Source: Mycoplasma marinum
GTDB taxonomy: Bacteria > Bacillota_I > Bacilli_A > Mycoplasmatales > Metamycoplasmataceae
DNA: 45,466 nucleotides
Direction: 5' to 3'
NCBI RefSeq assembly: GCF_004335975.1
Contig: NZ_PSZO01000006.1
Coordinates: 1-45,466, forward strand
Shown: one piece after another, positions 9,276 to 19,934 of the stretch
How the letters are laid out: every line of letters starts with the position of its first letter
How positions within the stretch are numbered: position 1 is the first letter of the stretch
Notes under the pieces: model-generated
The model's input: only the letters and a program-made list of their open reading frames with translations
What the model was told of the DNA's origin: nothing
Databases searched by the model: none
Made by a program: the position numbers and the translations under genes

Positions 9276-10241
9276 TTAATGTGAGTTTTGCCCTTGTGGT
9301 AATACTTGTGTAGGCTTAAATTTATGTGATCTACCAATAATATCATTAATATCTTTTACACCTAATTTTTCTAATAGTTCTTCAACTTCTTTATTTATTC
9401 TCGTAAAGAATCCAAGTTCATTATGAGAAGCTGTCACTACTTGACAAACTGAAGCACCAGCAGAAAGCATGTCAATAACATCTTGTCCTGTTGTAATACC
9501 ACCAACACCCACAATTGGAATGTTAACAACTTTATATATTTGGTGTACAGCTCTTGCAGCAACTGGGAATATTCCAGGACCTGAATATCCACCATATCCA
9601 CGAGCAACAACGGGTTTACCTGTTTCTGGATTAACCATGAATCCCAATAATGTATTAATAGCAATAATTGCATCTGCCCCACCTTTTTCAGCAGCAATTG
9701 CAATTTCTGCAATATTTGTAACATTAGGTGTTAATTTTACATAAATAGGTTTTTTAGAAACTTCCTTACATCTTCTAACTACTTCTTCTACAACTTCTAC
9801 ATCTGTTCCAAATGTTATTCCACCTTTATCAACATTTGGGCATGATAAGTTAATTTCTACAGCAACAACATCTTGTTCTGAAAGAATTCTTACATTTTCA
9901 GCAAATTCATCAATAGTATCTCCAGATGCAGAAGCAATTAATGGTTGCTCAATCATCTCATTAAACTCAGCAATCTTCTTAACAACACCTTCTATTGGTG
10001 GGTTTTGCAATCCAATTGAATTCATAATTTGCGATCCTTTTGAGTGCATTAAGTTTGATCTTTTTTCTGGTGTAATTTTTGATTTAATTGTTGATGTTTT
10101 TAATGTCACAACAGGTAGTCCACTAAAATCTTTTGCTTTTGCAAAGGCTGTTCATTGGTATTCTCCATACTCAAATGATCCTGAACCATTGTAAACTGGC
10201 TTTTCAAATATAATTCCCGGCATTTTAATTTTTGTATTCAT
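9276..10241 (-). CDS. pyrD: Dihydroorotate dehydrogenase, class 1B-like catalytic subunit
   Basis: The 321-residue protein oxidises dihydroorotate to orotate with FMN. NSIGLQNP and the INLSCPN motif with the class 1 catalytic Cys are present. GGITFGTD, a conserved INTLLG loop and VGGITTGQD support a PyrDB-like (class 1B) enzyme over the fumarate-using class 1A. Class 1B enzymes normally pair with the Fe-S/FAD subunit PyrK, which is not seen in this window. Start at ATG 10241 has the Shine-Dalgarno AAGGAG. One TGA Trp codon lies near residue 35. It sits 22 nt after carB. Confidence 0.92.
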
Positions 10242-10263
10242 ATTTATCTCCTTTTATTTAAAT

Positions 10264-13200
10264 TTAATATGCTTCATTTACAAGAAATCTCATAAATTCA
10301 GTCATTCTTGCAATAGCCCTTCCTAATCTCATCGATGTTATAACAGGAACACCTGCTTTTAATGCTATTGTCCTAATACTACGAGCATCATTTATTGAAG
10401 CATTACCTGAAGTAGGTATATTTACAATATATGATATTTGCTCTCTTTTAATTAACTCAATAATATTATTTTCACCATCTAATTTTTCAACAACATGGCA
10501 TTCAATACCATTTTCTTTTAAAAATTTATGTGTCCCTGGTGTTGCATAAATTTTAATTTTTACTCTTCTTAAATTCTTAGCAATTTTAAGTGCTTGACTT
10601 TTTTCTTCGTCAGAAACACTCAAGATAACTTTCGAGTGTTTTAATGGATCAAAGTTTGCACCTAACAATGATTTATAAAGTGCTTTATCTAAATTGTAGT
10701 CAATACCAATTGATTCTCCTGTTGATTTCATTTCTGGACCAAGAACTATATCAGTAACTTTGTATAGTTTATGGAAAGAAAATACAGGCGATTTTACATA
10801 ATACTTCTCGTTATTTGATTTATATTCACCAACTTGTTTTGATATTTCTTTTATCTTTTTACCATCCAATATTTGAACTGCCATATCCACAACATTTTGT
10901 TTTGTTGATTTAGAAATAAATGGAATAGTTCTTGAAGAACGCAAATTAACTTCCAATACATATAGCTTATCTTCATATACAATATATTGAATATTCATCA
11001 AACCTTTTACCTTAAGAGCTCTTGCAAGTTTTCTGGTAGTTTCTACTATTTCCACTTTCAACTCTTCCTTAAGGGAAATAGTTGGATAAACCGTAGTTGA
11101 ATCTCCTGAGTGAATACCACTCTTTTCAATGTGTTCCATAATTCCTGGTATCAATATTTCTTCGCCATCAGAAACGCAATCAACCTCTATTTCTTTACCG
11201 GCTAAATATTTATCAATAAGAATCATATTATCTTTATAATCAAGTGCATTTAACTTTAAATATTGTTTAAGTTCTTTTTCGTTATAAACAACTTGCATAC
11301 CTTTTCCACCAATAACGTATGATGGTCTAATCAATACTGGATAACCAACTTCTAGAGCTAGCTTTGGTAAATCTTCAAGTTTCATAGTTGCTTTTGAATT
11401 AGGTTGTCTTATTTTTTCTTTGGAAAGCAATGCTTCGAATTTTTTTCTATCTTCTGAAATATCCATAGATTTAACTGGTGTTCCAAGTATTTTTACGCCT
11501 GCTTTTTCAAGATATTCAGCAACATTAATTGCTGTTTGCCCTCCAAATTGAAGAACAACTCCATCAGGTTTTTCAAAGTCAATTATTTCTTTAACTTCTT
11601 CAAAATTAATTGGTTCAAAATATAATTTATCAGCAATTGAAAAATCTGTTGAAACTGTTTCAGGATTATTATTAATGACTATTGTTTCATATCCCAGTTT
11701 TTTAAATGATCATATAGAATGAACTGTTGAATAATCGAATTCAACACCTTGCCCTATCCTTATTGGACCAGAACCTATAATTATTACTTTCTTTTTATTT
11801 GAAACCTTTGATTCATTATCAAAACCATTGTATGTTGAATAAAGATAATTTGTTTTCGCTTCAAATTCACCACCACATGTATCAATCATTTTAAATACTG
11901 GTTTTACTTTTGCTTCTTCACGAAACTTATAAATTTCCATTTCATGCATACCTCATAATTTACCAATTGCAAAATCTGAATAACCATATTTCTTGGCCTT
12001 TAAAATAGCTTTTTTACTACCCTTATTCTCACTAAGTTCTTTTTCAAGTTTTATAATATTTTCAAATTTGTTTAAGAAGAATTTATTGATTTTTGTTGAT
12101 TGATATATTTCTTCTATAGTTGCGCCAACTCTAAATGCATTAAATATTTGTCATATTCTATATGCAGTTGGGTTATTCATTTCTTCTAACAATTCTTCTT
12201 TTTTATAATTTGTTTTATCATCTCAAGTAAATTTAAATTCAGCGTCTAATGATCTTAATGATTTTAAAAATGACTCTTCAAAAGATTGACCAATCGCCAT
12301 TGTTTCACCTGTGGCTTGCATATAAGTTGAAATATCAGCTTTATTTGATCTGAATTTATCAAATGGGAACCTTGCAAGTTTTGTTACAACATAATCAATA
12401 GATGGTTCAAATGATGCGAAGGTATTTTTAGTAATTGGATTTATTATTTCATCTAAAGTCATACCTACTGCAATCATTGCTGATATTCTAGCAATTGGAT
12501 AACCAGTCGCTTTTGAAGCAAGTGCAGATGATCTTGAAACACGTGGATTAATTTCAATAATATAGAATTGATCAGAATGTTCATCCAAAGCAATTTGAAC
12601 ATTACATCCACCTTCGATTTTAAATCTTCTAATAATTTCAAGAGACACATCTCTAAGCATTTGATATTGCTTATTTGTAAGTGTTAATGAAGGTGCAACG
12701 ACCATAGAGTCACCAGTATGAATACCTACTGGATCAATATTTTCCATATTACACACAACTATAGCAGTGTCATTTGAATCACGCATAACCTCATATTCAA
12801 CTTCCTTAAAACCTGCAATAGATTTTTCAACCATACATTCGCCAATTGGTGATAACCTTAAACCTCTACTTAAAATATTTCTTAATTCCAATTCATTTTT
12901 AGCAATTCCTCCACCTGAACCACCCATAGTATAAGAAGGTCTAATAATTACTGGGAATTGTATTACTTTCGCAAATTCAATACCATCTTCAATATTATTG
13001 GTAATAATTGAAGGAGCCATTGGAGCACCAAGTTCTTTCATAACTTTTTTAAATGTATCCCTATCTTCTGCACCAATAATTGATTCAATTGGAGGACTTA
13101 AAATTTCAATATTATATCTATCTAAAATACCCTTTTCATGTAATTCAACACAAAGATTAAGAGCCACTTGACCTCCTAAGTTTGGTATGATTGCATCTGG

Positions 13201-13446
13201 TTTTTCAATAGAAGCTATCCATTTAACAAAATCAACAGTTAATGGTTCCATATATACTTTATCCGCTATTTGTTCATCTGTCATAATTGTTGCTGGATTT
13301 GGATTAACAAGAATAACTTCGTAACCAAGTTCTTTTAAAGTTAAACATGCTTGTGTACCAGAATAATCAAATTCAGCTGCTGAACCAATTACAATTGGCC
13401 CAGAACCAAGAACTAAAATCTTTTTAATATCTTTTCTATTAGGCAT
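10264..13446 (-). CDS. carB: Carbamoyl-phosphate synthase large subunit
   Basis: The 1060-residue protein has the full family length with TGA as Trp. The N-terminal half starts with [17 protein letters not shown] and has an ATP-grasp domain with [11 protein letters not shown]. The second synthetase half repeats [16 protein letters not shown] near residue 500 and has [11 protein letters not shown]. The last 130 residues form the MGS-like allosteric domain. It uses ammonia delivered by CarA, bicarbonate and two ATP to make carbamoyl phosphate. The start overlaps the carA stop by 8 nt. Nothing suggests decay, although its partner carA carries a frameshift. Confidence 0.95.
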
Positions 13447-14519
13447 TTTTACCCCCTTCTACAAATTCAATAAACATATCAAAGAATTTATATGCATCAC
13501 TTGGTCCAGGCGCAGCTTCAGGATGGAATTGAGTTGAAATAACACCAAATTCTTCTGATTTCAAACCTTCAACAGATTTATCATTCAATGATTTCAAGAA
13601 AGTATTTACCCCTTGAGGTAATGAACCCTCTAAAACTGTGTAATTGTGATTTTGAGTCGTGATATAAACTTTCCCATTTTCTATATTTTTAACAGGATGA
13701 TTTGAAGAATGGTGACCAAATTTTAACCTTGTTGTTCTACCCCCTAAAGCGAGAGAGATTAATTGATGTCCTAAGCAAATTCCAGCTATTTTAACTTTAT
13801 TTTTTATCAATTCTTTAATTTCATCAACTATTCCAGTTAGTTCAGCAGGGTCACCAGGACCATTTGACAAAAATACAAAATCAGGTTTTAAATTCATAAC
13901 TTGTTTTGAAGTTGTGTCATGTGGAACAACAGTCACTTTAAAATTTCTTTTAATAAGCATATTTAAAATATTACCTTTGGCTCCAAAATCATAGAAAACA
14001 ATATGTTTTTTGCCTTTAGGGTTTAAAATTTCTTTTTCTTTTGGGGAAACTTCTTTTACATGTTCTTCTAATTTAAGATTTTGAATCTTTTTCAATACCT
14101 CTTCTTTTGGTTCGTTTATGTTCACAATTGCACCATACATTGATCCTTTTTCTCTTATTTGTTTAACTAAGAATCTTGTATCAACACCAGATACACCTTG
14201 AACTTTATTTTCCACCAAAAAAATCTCTTAATGATTTAGTTGCATAATTATTAGAAAAATTATCTTCCAAATTATTAACCACAAATGCAGATAAATGGAC
14301 TTTACTTGACTCAGAATCTAAATCATTAATTCCATATATACCTTGAATTGGAAATGACATAACTAATATCTCTTTTTTATATGAAGGATCTGTTAGTGCT
14401 TCTTGATAACCAACAATTGAAGTGTTGAATATAAATGGAGCATAAACATCCTTTCTATAACCAAAAGACTTACATGGAATTTCTACACCATTAGCTAAAA
14501 CTATTTTAATATCATTCAT
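13439..14519 (-). pseudogene. carA: carA, carbamoyl-phosphate synthase small subunit, with +1-base frameshift
   Basis: Two overlapping frames together match full-length CarA. Residues 1-104 (14519 to 14205) start MNDIKIVLANG and end at TAA after RDFFGGK. The second frame (from about 14218 to 13439) continues VENKVQGVSGVDTR and holds the complete glutamine amidotransferase domain: LSNGPGDP, GICLGHQL with the catalytic Cys, and FHPEAAPG with His and Glu. The shift is at a T7 run (14217-14223). With six T the frame reads LRDFLVENKVQGVSGVDTR, which aligns without gaps to other CarA proteins. Causes could be a sequencing error, slippage, reinitiation at the TTG at 14218, or real inactivation. Its embedding in an otherwise intact operon favours a functional product or an error. 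The start overlaps the pyrC stop (TAATG). Confidence 0.85.
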
Positions 14520-15751
14520 TATTTTTCTCCTTTAAAATTCTTGTATTTACCATTCAGCACAATCCCTTTTACCCTACCAATAAGTTCTATACCAATAAAT
14601 GGAGTATTAGAAGATTTTGATTTTATATCTTTTTCTTTAAATTCTCATTTTTCATTAACATCTAGAAAAGTTAAATTAGCTATTTTACCTTCTTTAATAC
14701 TTGTGTCTATTCCAATTAATTGTCCTGGATTTAAAGACATTGACTCAATTATTGTTTTAAGCGGTATTTTATATTGCTTTGCTATTGTATTAACTACACC
14801 AAAAGAAGTTTCTAAACCTATTATTCCATTTACGGAATCTTCAAAACCACCTTGTTTTTCTTCCTTTGCGTGTGGAGCATGATCAGTTGCAATAATTGTT
14901 ATATGTTTATTTTTCAATGCTTTTATTAGTTCTAACCTTCCTTTTGGATTTGCTAAGGGAGGGTTCATTTTGAACTTACCATCATTAATAATCATTTCGT
15001 TATCAAAGAATAAGTGATGTGGCGTAACCTCGGCAGTTATATTCATTCCATTTTTCCTTGCTTTTTTTATTAATTCAATTGATTGTTTTGTAGATAAGTG
15101 TTGAAAATGTAATTTAGCATTAATATTTTCATTAAGTTTAATATCTCTTCTTACAATATTGGATTCATAATCTTCATTAAATGCTGCTATTTTATTTTCT
15201 TTAGAAAGAGAACAATGGTACATTTGGCCTTTAATATTACTATCTTGCTCATGGAGTATTAATGTTGAATCAGTTTCCTTAGCACTTTTTATTGCCTTTT
15301 GCATTTCTATATCATCAACTACAGGTTCTCCATCATCAGTAAATAATCTTGTATATTTTGAAATCTTTTTAATGTTTACAACTTTTTCTTCTTTTGTAAT
15401 TCTCGCAGCTTGAATAATATTAACTTCTGATTCATCTATTAATTTTTGGACTTTTTTGAATGTTCCAACAGTATTAGGTCTTGGGTTAGTATTAGACTGA
15501 GCAACTGCATGTGTAAATCCACCATAAATGAGTGCTTGTGTTACATGCTTTATGTCCTCTTTATATTCAAATCCTGGAACCCTAGTATGAATATGAACAT
15601 CAACAAATCCCGGCGAAACAATGATGCCAGTTAAATCAATTTCTTCTTCACACCTATCAATATTTTTAAATGTAACTCTATTTTTAACTATAGCAAAATC
15701 TTTTTTAACCAATTCCCCCATATAATAAACTTTACCGTTTACATATCTCAT
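14519..15751 (-). CDS. pyrC: Dihydroorotase
   Basis: The 410-residue enzyme cyclises carbamoyl aspartate to dihydroorotate. The metal site DVHIHTRVPGFEYKED near residue 50 and ATDHAPHAKEE near 285 identify a type I (PyrC, amidohydrolase) enzyme. GLETSFGVV and the C-terminal LTFLDVNEKW are also family-like. The frame passes a TGA Trp codon to TAA at 14519. AAGGGGG precedes the ATG. It is the first gene of the pyrC-carA-carB-pyrD-pyrF-pyrE run, and a hairpin-plus-terminator leader lies directly upstream. Confidence 0.95.
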
Positions 15752-15771
15752 AACGCCCCCTTAAAATTTGC

Positions 15772-15800
15772 AAAAAAATATAAGAGAATTAACTCTTATA
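15772..15800 (-). terminator. Terminator-like hairpin in the pyrC leader (candidate attenuator)
   Basis: On the minus strand TATAAGAG, a 6-nt loop and CTCTTATA are followed by seven T, ending about 20 nt before the pyrC ATG. The upstream yaaA gene has its own terminator at 15988-16022, so this one seems to act on a transcript that starts in the pyrC leader. That is the layout of transcription attenuation. Confidence 0.6.
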
Positions 15801-15811
15801 AACGGCATATG

Positions 15812-15871
15812 TAATTAAAAATGAAAATTGAGAAGAGCAAGTTTCCTCGAAGACATTTTCATTTTTAATTA
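15812..15871 (-). promoter_or_regulatory. Long 17-bp hairpin in the pyrC leader
   Basis: Perfect 17-bp arms (15812-15828 and 15855-15871) enclose a 26-nt loop that is the only GC-richer part of the leader. In the RNA sense the loop reads GTCTTCGAGGAAAC and continues GCTCTTCTCA. CTTCGAGG differs at one position from CNGNGAGG, the core of PyrR-binding loops as I remember it. CTCTT in the loop could pair with AAGAG of the downstream terminator. It may be a ligand- or protein-binding element controlling the terminator. No pyrR gene is in the window. Confidence 0.45.
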
Positions 15872-15987
15872 GTATTTGTTTTTGCATTATTAATATTTTA
15901 CACATTTTTAATGAATAATACGTGACTTTGCATGTTAACTTTTACTAACATAAGAAAATGGCTATTTTATTTATTGGTTTAAAAGAT

Positions 15988-16022
15988 AAAAAAATCACAC
16001 TCCTTTTATATATGGAGAGTGT
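15988..16022 (-). terminator. Terminator of yaaA
   Basis: On the minus strand ACACTC and GAGTGT enclose a long AT-rich loop and are followed by GATTTTTTT. Confidence 0.65.
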
Positions 16023-16041
16023 AAATTTTATTTTTATTACT

Positions 16042-16620
16042 TTACTTTTTCTTAATCAATTCGTGCAATTTTTGACCCCTTGCTTTTTTAAGTGCCATTG
16101 TTGATCCAGGAAATTCAAATGTTGTCATATCTCTTTTGATAAATTGAGAGTACTCTTTTGAAGCAAGATTTATAATTTCATCTTCATTTTTAAAATAATC
16201 ATTTATTTTGTCGGCTCATTTTTCTTTTAAGTCAACTATATCTTGCTTAAGATCAAAATATATTCTATATGGAGCAACTAAATCAAATGGTTTAATTATC
16301 CCGTATAGAGCATCTATTATGACTACATGTTCATTTAGTCATTCTTTGTCATACTCTTCTAATTTAAGTTGTTTGAATACTTGCCCGGCATACATTTCAA
16401 TTGCATAATACAATTTTTGCCCGTGAGTTTGGTGCATGTCATAAACTTCTTGTGTTTTTTTATCTGATAGTTTGTAAAGTTCTTTATGTTCTTTTAAAGA
16501 AAGAGCTTTAAATTTAGGGAAAATCTCTTTTGCAGTCAAGATGTATTTGGGTCTTGGAACTGATTCGTTAATTGGATTTTCTAAATTAAAAGTCTTTGCT
16601 GGTCCTAATATTATTTTCAT
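16042..16620 (-). CDS. yaaA: YaaA/UPF0246 family protein
   Basis: The 192-residue protein begins MKIILGPAKTF and contains LYGIIKPFDLVAPYR, NLASKEYS and a C-terminal KKARGQ, all marks of the YaaA (DUF328) family. The E. coli member lowers intracellular iron during peroxide stress and binds DNA. This version is shorter than the usual 240-260 residues, mainly in the middle and at the end. It lies between glnA and pyrC but is bounded by terminators on both sides. The start is leaderless: TATAAT 6 nt before ATG. A link to pyrimidine synthesis is therefore positional only. Confidence 0.85.
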
Positions 16621-16626
16621 AAGAAA

Positions 16627-16632
16627 ATTATA
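16627..16632 (-). promoter_or_regulatory. -10 box of yaaA (leaderless start)
   Basis: TATAAT is followed by TTTCTT and ATG, with no Shine-Dalgarno site. The T-run of the glnA terminator lies immediately upstream of the box. Confidence 0.6.
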
Positions 16633-16634
16633 AA

Positions 16635-16664
16635 TAAAAAAGGCAAACTTGAACGTTTTACCTT
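16635..16664 (-). terminator. Terminator of glnA
   Basis: On the minus strand AAGGTAAA pairs with TTTGCCTT (one G-T pair) and six T follow, 4 nt after the glnA stop. Confidence 0.65.
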
Positions 16665-16667
16665 ATA

Positions 16668-17975
16668 TTAATATTTTATATATTTCTCAATTTCTCAATT
16701 GTGTACAACTTGTGTGTACTCATATCACTCAGTATATTTAAATTCTTGATATTTTATTTTCTGCTCTTTACCTAATAATTTTTCAACAAAAGTTGATTCC
16801 TTAAACAATTCGATTGATTCACCTAAGTTTGCAGGTAGCATCTCTATACCTTTCGCCTTTAATTCTTGTGTTGATAATTTGAATAAGTTCTCATAGACAG
16901 GTTCCATAGGTTTTGCTTTATTTTTAATACCCTCCATACCAGCTGAAAATATAGCGGCCAACATAATATATGGATTAGATATTGCATCTACACACCTTAC
17001 CTCAACCCTTGTTCCCATTCCTCTTGAAGCTGGAACTCTAATCATTGTAGATCTATTTGAATCAGATCATGCTATACAATTTGGAGCCTCAAAACCTGGA
17101 ACTAGACGTTTATATGAATTTACACTCGGGTTTGTTAATAATGATATTTCTCTAATCCTTTGACTAATTCCTGAAATAAAGTGCATCATGTAAGTTGATA
17201 ATTCATTTTTATCATTGCAAAATAAGTTTTTTTCATTTTTAAATACAGAAATATTAGTATGCAATCCTGAACCATTTACACCTTTAAAAGGTTTAGGCAT
17301 AAATGTTGCTATATAACCATGTCTTTTTGAAACTGTTTTTACAATTCATTTAAATGTAATCATTCTATCAGCCGTTTTTAATACTGTATCATATTTATAA
17401 TTAATCTCATGTTGCCCTGGTGCCACTTCTTTATGAAAAGCTTCAATATTAAAATCATGCTTTATTAGTTGCATAGATATTTCTCTTTTTAAATCAGCTG
17501 TTGTATCAAAAGGAGTTACTCCAAAATACTTGGCATTATCAGAGGAAACTATTTCCCCATTATCATTCCTTTTTAATAAAAAGAATTCGGCTTCAAGACC
17601 TGCAAATAATTGTAATCCTTGTTTTTGATATTTACTTTCAACTTTTCTAAGTATTTGTCTTGGAGCGCCTTCTAAAATTGTTCCATCCTTCTTCAAGATA
17701 TCACATATAAATCTTGCAACTTTATACGGAGTGTCAAAGAAATGTAAAATTAAAAATGTTTCTAAATCAGGTTTCAAAAATAAATCAGAATCTTTTATTG
17801 TTGTATAACCTTTAATAGAAGAACCGTCAATCATTATTTTTGAGTCGAGTATATCTTCAATATTATTAACAGGTATCTCAACACTATGTAACTCACCAAG
17901 TATATTGATAAATTGCATTTGGATAAATTCAATACCAGAGTTTTCAATCTTTTTCATTAGTGTTTTTCTTGTCAT
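16668..17975 (-). CDS. glnA: Glutamine synthetase (GSI type)
   Basis: The 435-residue enzyme makes glutamine from glutamate, ammonia and ATP. The N-terminal beta-grasp part ends in MIDGSSIKGYTTIKDSD. The catalytic domain has EAEFFLL, HKEVAPGQHEIN, NGSGLHTNISVF, and NRSTMIRVPASRGMGTRVEV. The length fits the Firmicute-type GSI-alpha subgroup. The frame crosses several TGA Trp codons. Its ATG overlaps the pyrB stop (TAATG), so the two are translationally coupled. CarA uses glutamine as nitrogen donor, so co-transcription with pyrB would tie glutamine supply to pyrimidine synthesis. Confidence 0.93.
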
Positions 17976-18832
17976 TATTCATCCTCCATAGTCATTGTTA
18001 ATATCATTTTTCTAACTTCAACCCCATTTGAAACTTGCTCCCAAATTTTACATCTTGAATCTTCTACAACTTCATCCGTTAATTCAACCCCTCTATTAAA
18101 AGGACCAGGATGCATTATTAAAGCATTTTTTTTCATTTGTTTAAGTCTTGACAAATTTAATCCAAAGTGTTCGTTATAATTGTCAACACTATATTTCCCA
18201 TCTGAAAGCCTTTCGTGCTGCACTCTCAAGAGCATAACAACGTCATATTCGCCTATTCTAGAATCAAATTCATCAATTCAATTAGAATCATTAATTTTAA
18301 ATTGAGTTGGACCAGAAATATCAACTCTTGAACCAACTTTTCTTAATGCAGCAATATTAGTCATTGCAACCCTGGAATGTTTAACGTCACCCAAAATTAG
18401 AATATTTAAATTTCTTAAAGTTTTCTTATTTTTGTAAATTGTATACATATCAAGCAATGCTTGTGAAGGGTGAGAACCACTTCCATCACCTGCGTTTATT
18501 ATTGGCACTTTTATACCTTGCAATTTCTCTCAATATTTTTCTTGTGAATCTCTAATAATTATTCCATTAACTTTAAAAGATTCGAATGTTTTAACAGTAT
18601 CATAAAAAGATTCTCCTTTTTTTATTGAAGAAGTGCGAGAGTTAAAATCTAATACATTACCCCCCAAATCTTGAATTGCTTTTATGAAGGAGTAGTGGGT
18701 TCTAGTTGAATTCTCAAAAAATAGAAGTGCGTAACTTTTTCCTTTGAGAGAGCAAAAATCATTCTCATCAATTCTTTTGAAGAATTCAATAAGATTTTGT
18801 TCACTTCAATTTTCCAAAGTTAAAAATTTCAT
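17975..18832 (-). CDS. pyrB: Aspartate carbamoyltransferase catalytic subunit
   Basis: The 285-residue protein condenses carbamoyl phosphate with aspartate. FFENSTRTHYSF is the carbamoyl-phosphate site (Ser-Thr-Arg-Thr). HPSQALLDMYTI and HPGPFNRG are the other family motifs. It is slightly shorter than the usual 300-310. No regulatory PyrI subunit is seen, as in Firmicutes. ATG 18832 has no Shine-Dalgarno site; a TAAAAT box 7 nt upstream could give a leaderless mRNA, and a TGCTAAAAT lies further up. It starts the pyrB-glnA unit. Confidence 0.95.
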
Positions 18833-19024
18833 TATGAATATTTTAATATAAAACTATTCCATTTTAGCAAATTAGTAAGTTATAAAAATCTAATTTTAAA
18901 AAATGTAAGCCCATAAAAAATTACAAACCTATATTCTTTCTTTAAAATAAAGGGATCCAACCAAGGATAAATATTAAAATATAGCACTTTATTAATGTTT
19001 TGCATTCTTAAAAGTTAGTTAAAC
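18833..19024. other. Upstream region of pyrB
   Basis: There is no gene. On the minus strand an extended -10 sequence TGCTATATT lies about 150 nt upstream and TGCTAAAAT about 35 nt upstream of pyrB. A small ATCC-TTGGTT-GGAT hairpin lies between them. No convincing attenuator like that of pyrC is visible. Confidence 0.35.
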
Positions 19025-19051
19025 TTAAAAAAATAATCCCTTAAGATTATT
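19025..19051 (-). terminator. Terminator of the MAGa7180-like nuclease gene
   Basis: On the minus strand AATAATC, a 6-nt loop and GATTATT are followed by a T-run, about 20 nt after the stop codon. Confidence 0.7.
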
Positions 19052-19070
19052 TTATAAATTTATTAGGATT

Positions 19071-19904
19071 TTAAAGTGTCTCAAGGTTTATTTTACCTTT
19101 GGCCAATCATTTTTCCTGTAATATTCTTCATTCTTCCTCATCTTTACATAATAGGTAATCAATTAAATCTGCATCTCTTTTTTCATTGAATTGTGGCGAA
19201 ACACCAAGTTCAACATGTTTTGTATATCATTTTTTTACAAAAGCAATATCGTCTTCAACTTGTTTTGTATTAATTGTAAAGGGCCAAGTTTTTGTTCTAC
19301 GTTTTTTAATTGGATATAAAGAAGGTAAATGATAATCTTCTTCTTCTAAAAATGTTCCAACAATAGCATAAGTCTTAAATCCCATTAGATAAGTATATAG
19401 TTGAGCTTGCTTAAGATAACCCTCAGGTACTCCAAAACGTTTTCATTGATCTAATTTTTTAGCACCTGCGGTTTTAACCTCAATAACAATATTCCCTGGT
19501 TGAGCTAAACCATCAGGTAATCCACCAATGATGTCATCTTTACCTGCAAAATAATCATAATTGTATTTTTTTGCATCAAATCCTCGAACTGATTCTACCC
19601 CTGGTTGAGATGCAATTAAATCAAGAACTTTTGGCTCTATTGCAATCCCGGCATTTATATACTTCTTATCAAGAATTGGCATATCAATTCATGACATTCT
19701 TGCAAATGCCTTAAATGGCGATTTAAATTGATCTGTTTCAAGAACATCCCCTATTGATGAACCACCCATTTTTTTAAAACCAAATCTTCCTCATAATTCC
19801 TTATTTTTCAATTTATCGTGAAAACTCGGTAGTAATCTAATTACTTTGTTTTCCATATCTAGAGAGTATTCTCTCCCATTGTAAAAGTGTCTTTTAATAT
19901 TCAT
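19071..19904 (-). CDS. Putative PD-(D/E)xK nuclease (MAGa7180-like, YqaJ-like)
   Basis: The 277-residue protein resembles the mycoplasma family annotated as MAGa7180-type putative nuclease. The core is GGLPDGL followed by IVIEVKT near residues 130-150, giving the Asp and Glu-x-Lys of the PD-(D/E)xK fold. GSSIGDVL near residue 47 and QAQLYTYLMG after the core match YqaJ-like recombination nucleases. It could be a DNA exonuclease for repair or recombination; the substrate is not proven. Start ATG at 19904 has TATAAT exactly 6 nt upstream and no Shine-Dalgarno site. Several TGA Trp codons occur. Confidence 0.75.
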
Positions 19905-19910
19905 ATATAA

Positions 19911-19916
19911 ATTATA
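19911..19916 (-). promoter_or_regulatory. -10 box of the nuclease gene (leaderless start)
   Basis: TATAAT is followed by TTATAT and ATG. The box lies 18 nt after the rnhB stop. Confidence 0.6.
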
Positions 19917-19934
19917 ACGAAAATATTTAAATTA

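Noticed and set aside
13439-14519. carA read as two separate functional genes by design
   Set aside because: The break falls inside the N-terminal domain, not at the domain border, and removal of one T restores a gap-free match. A single gene with a shift is the simpler reading.
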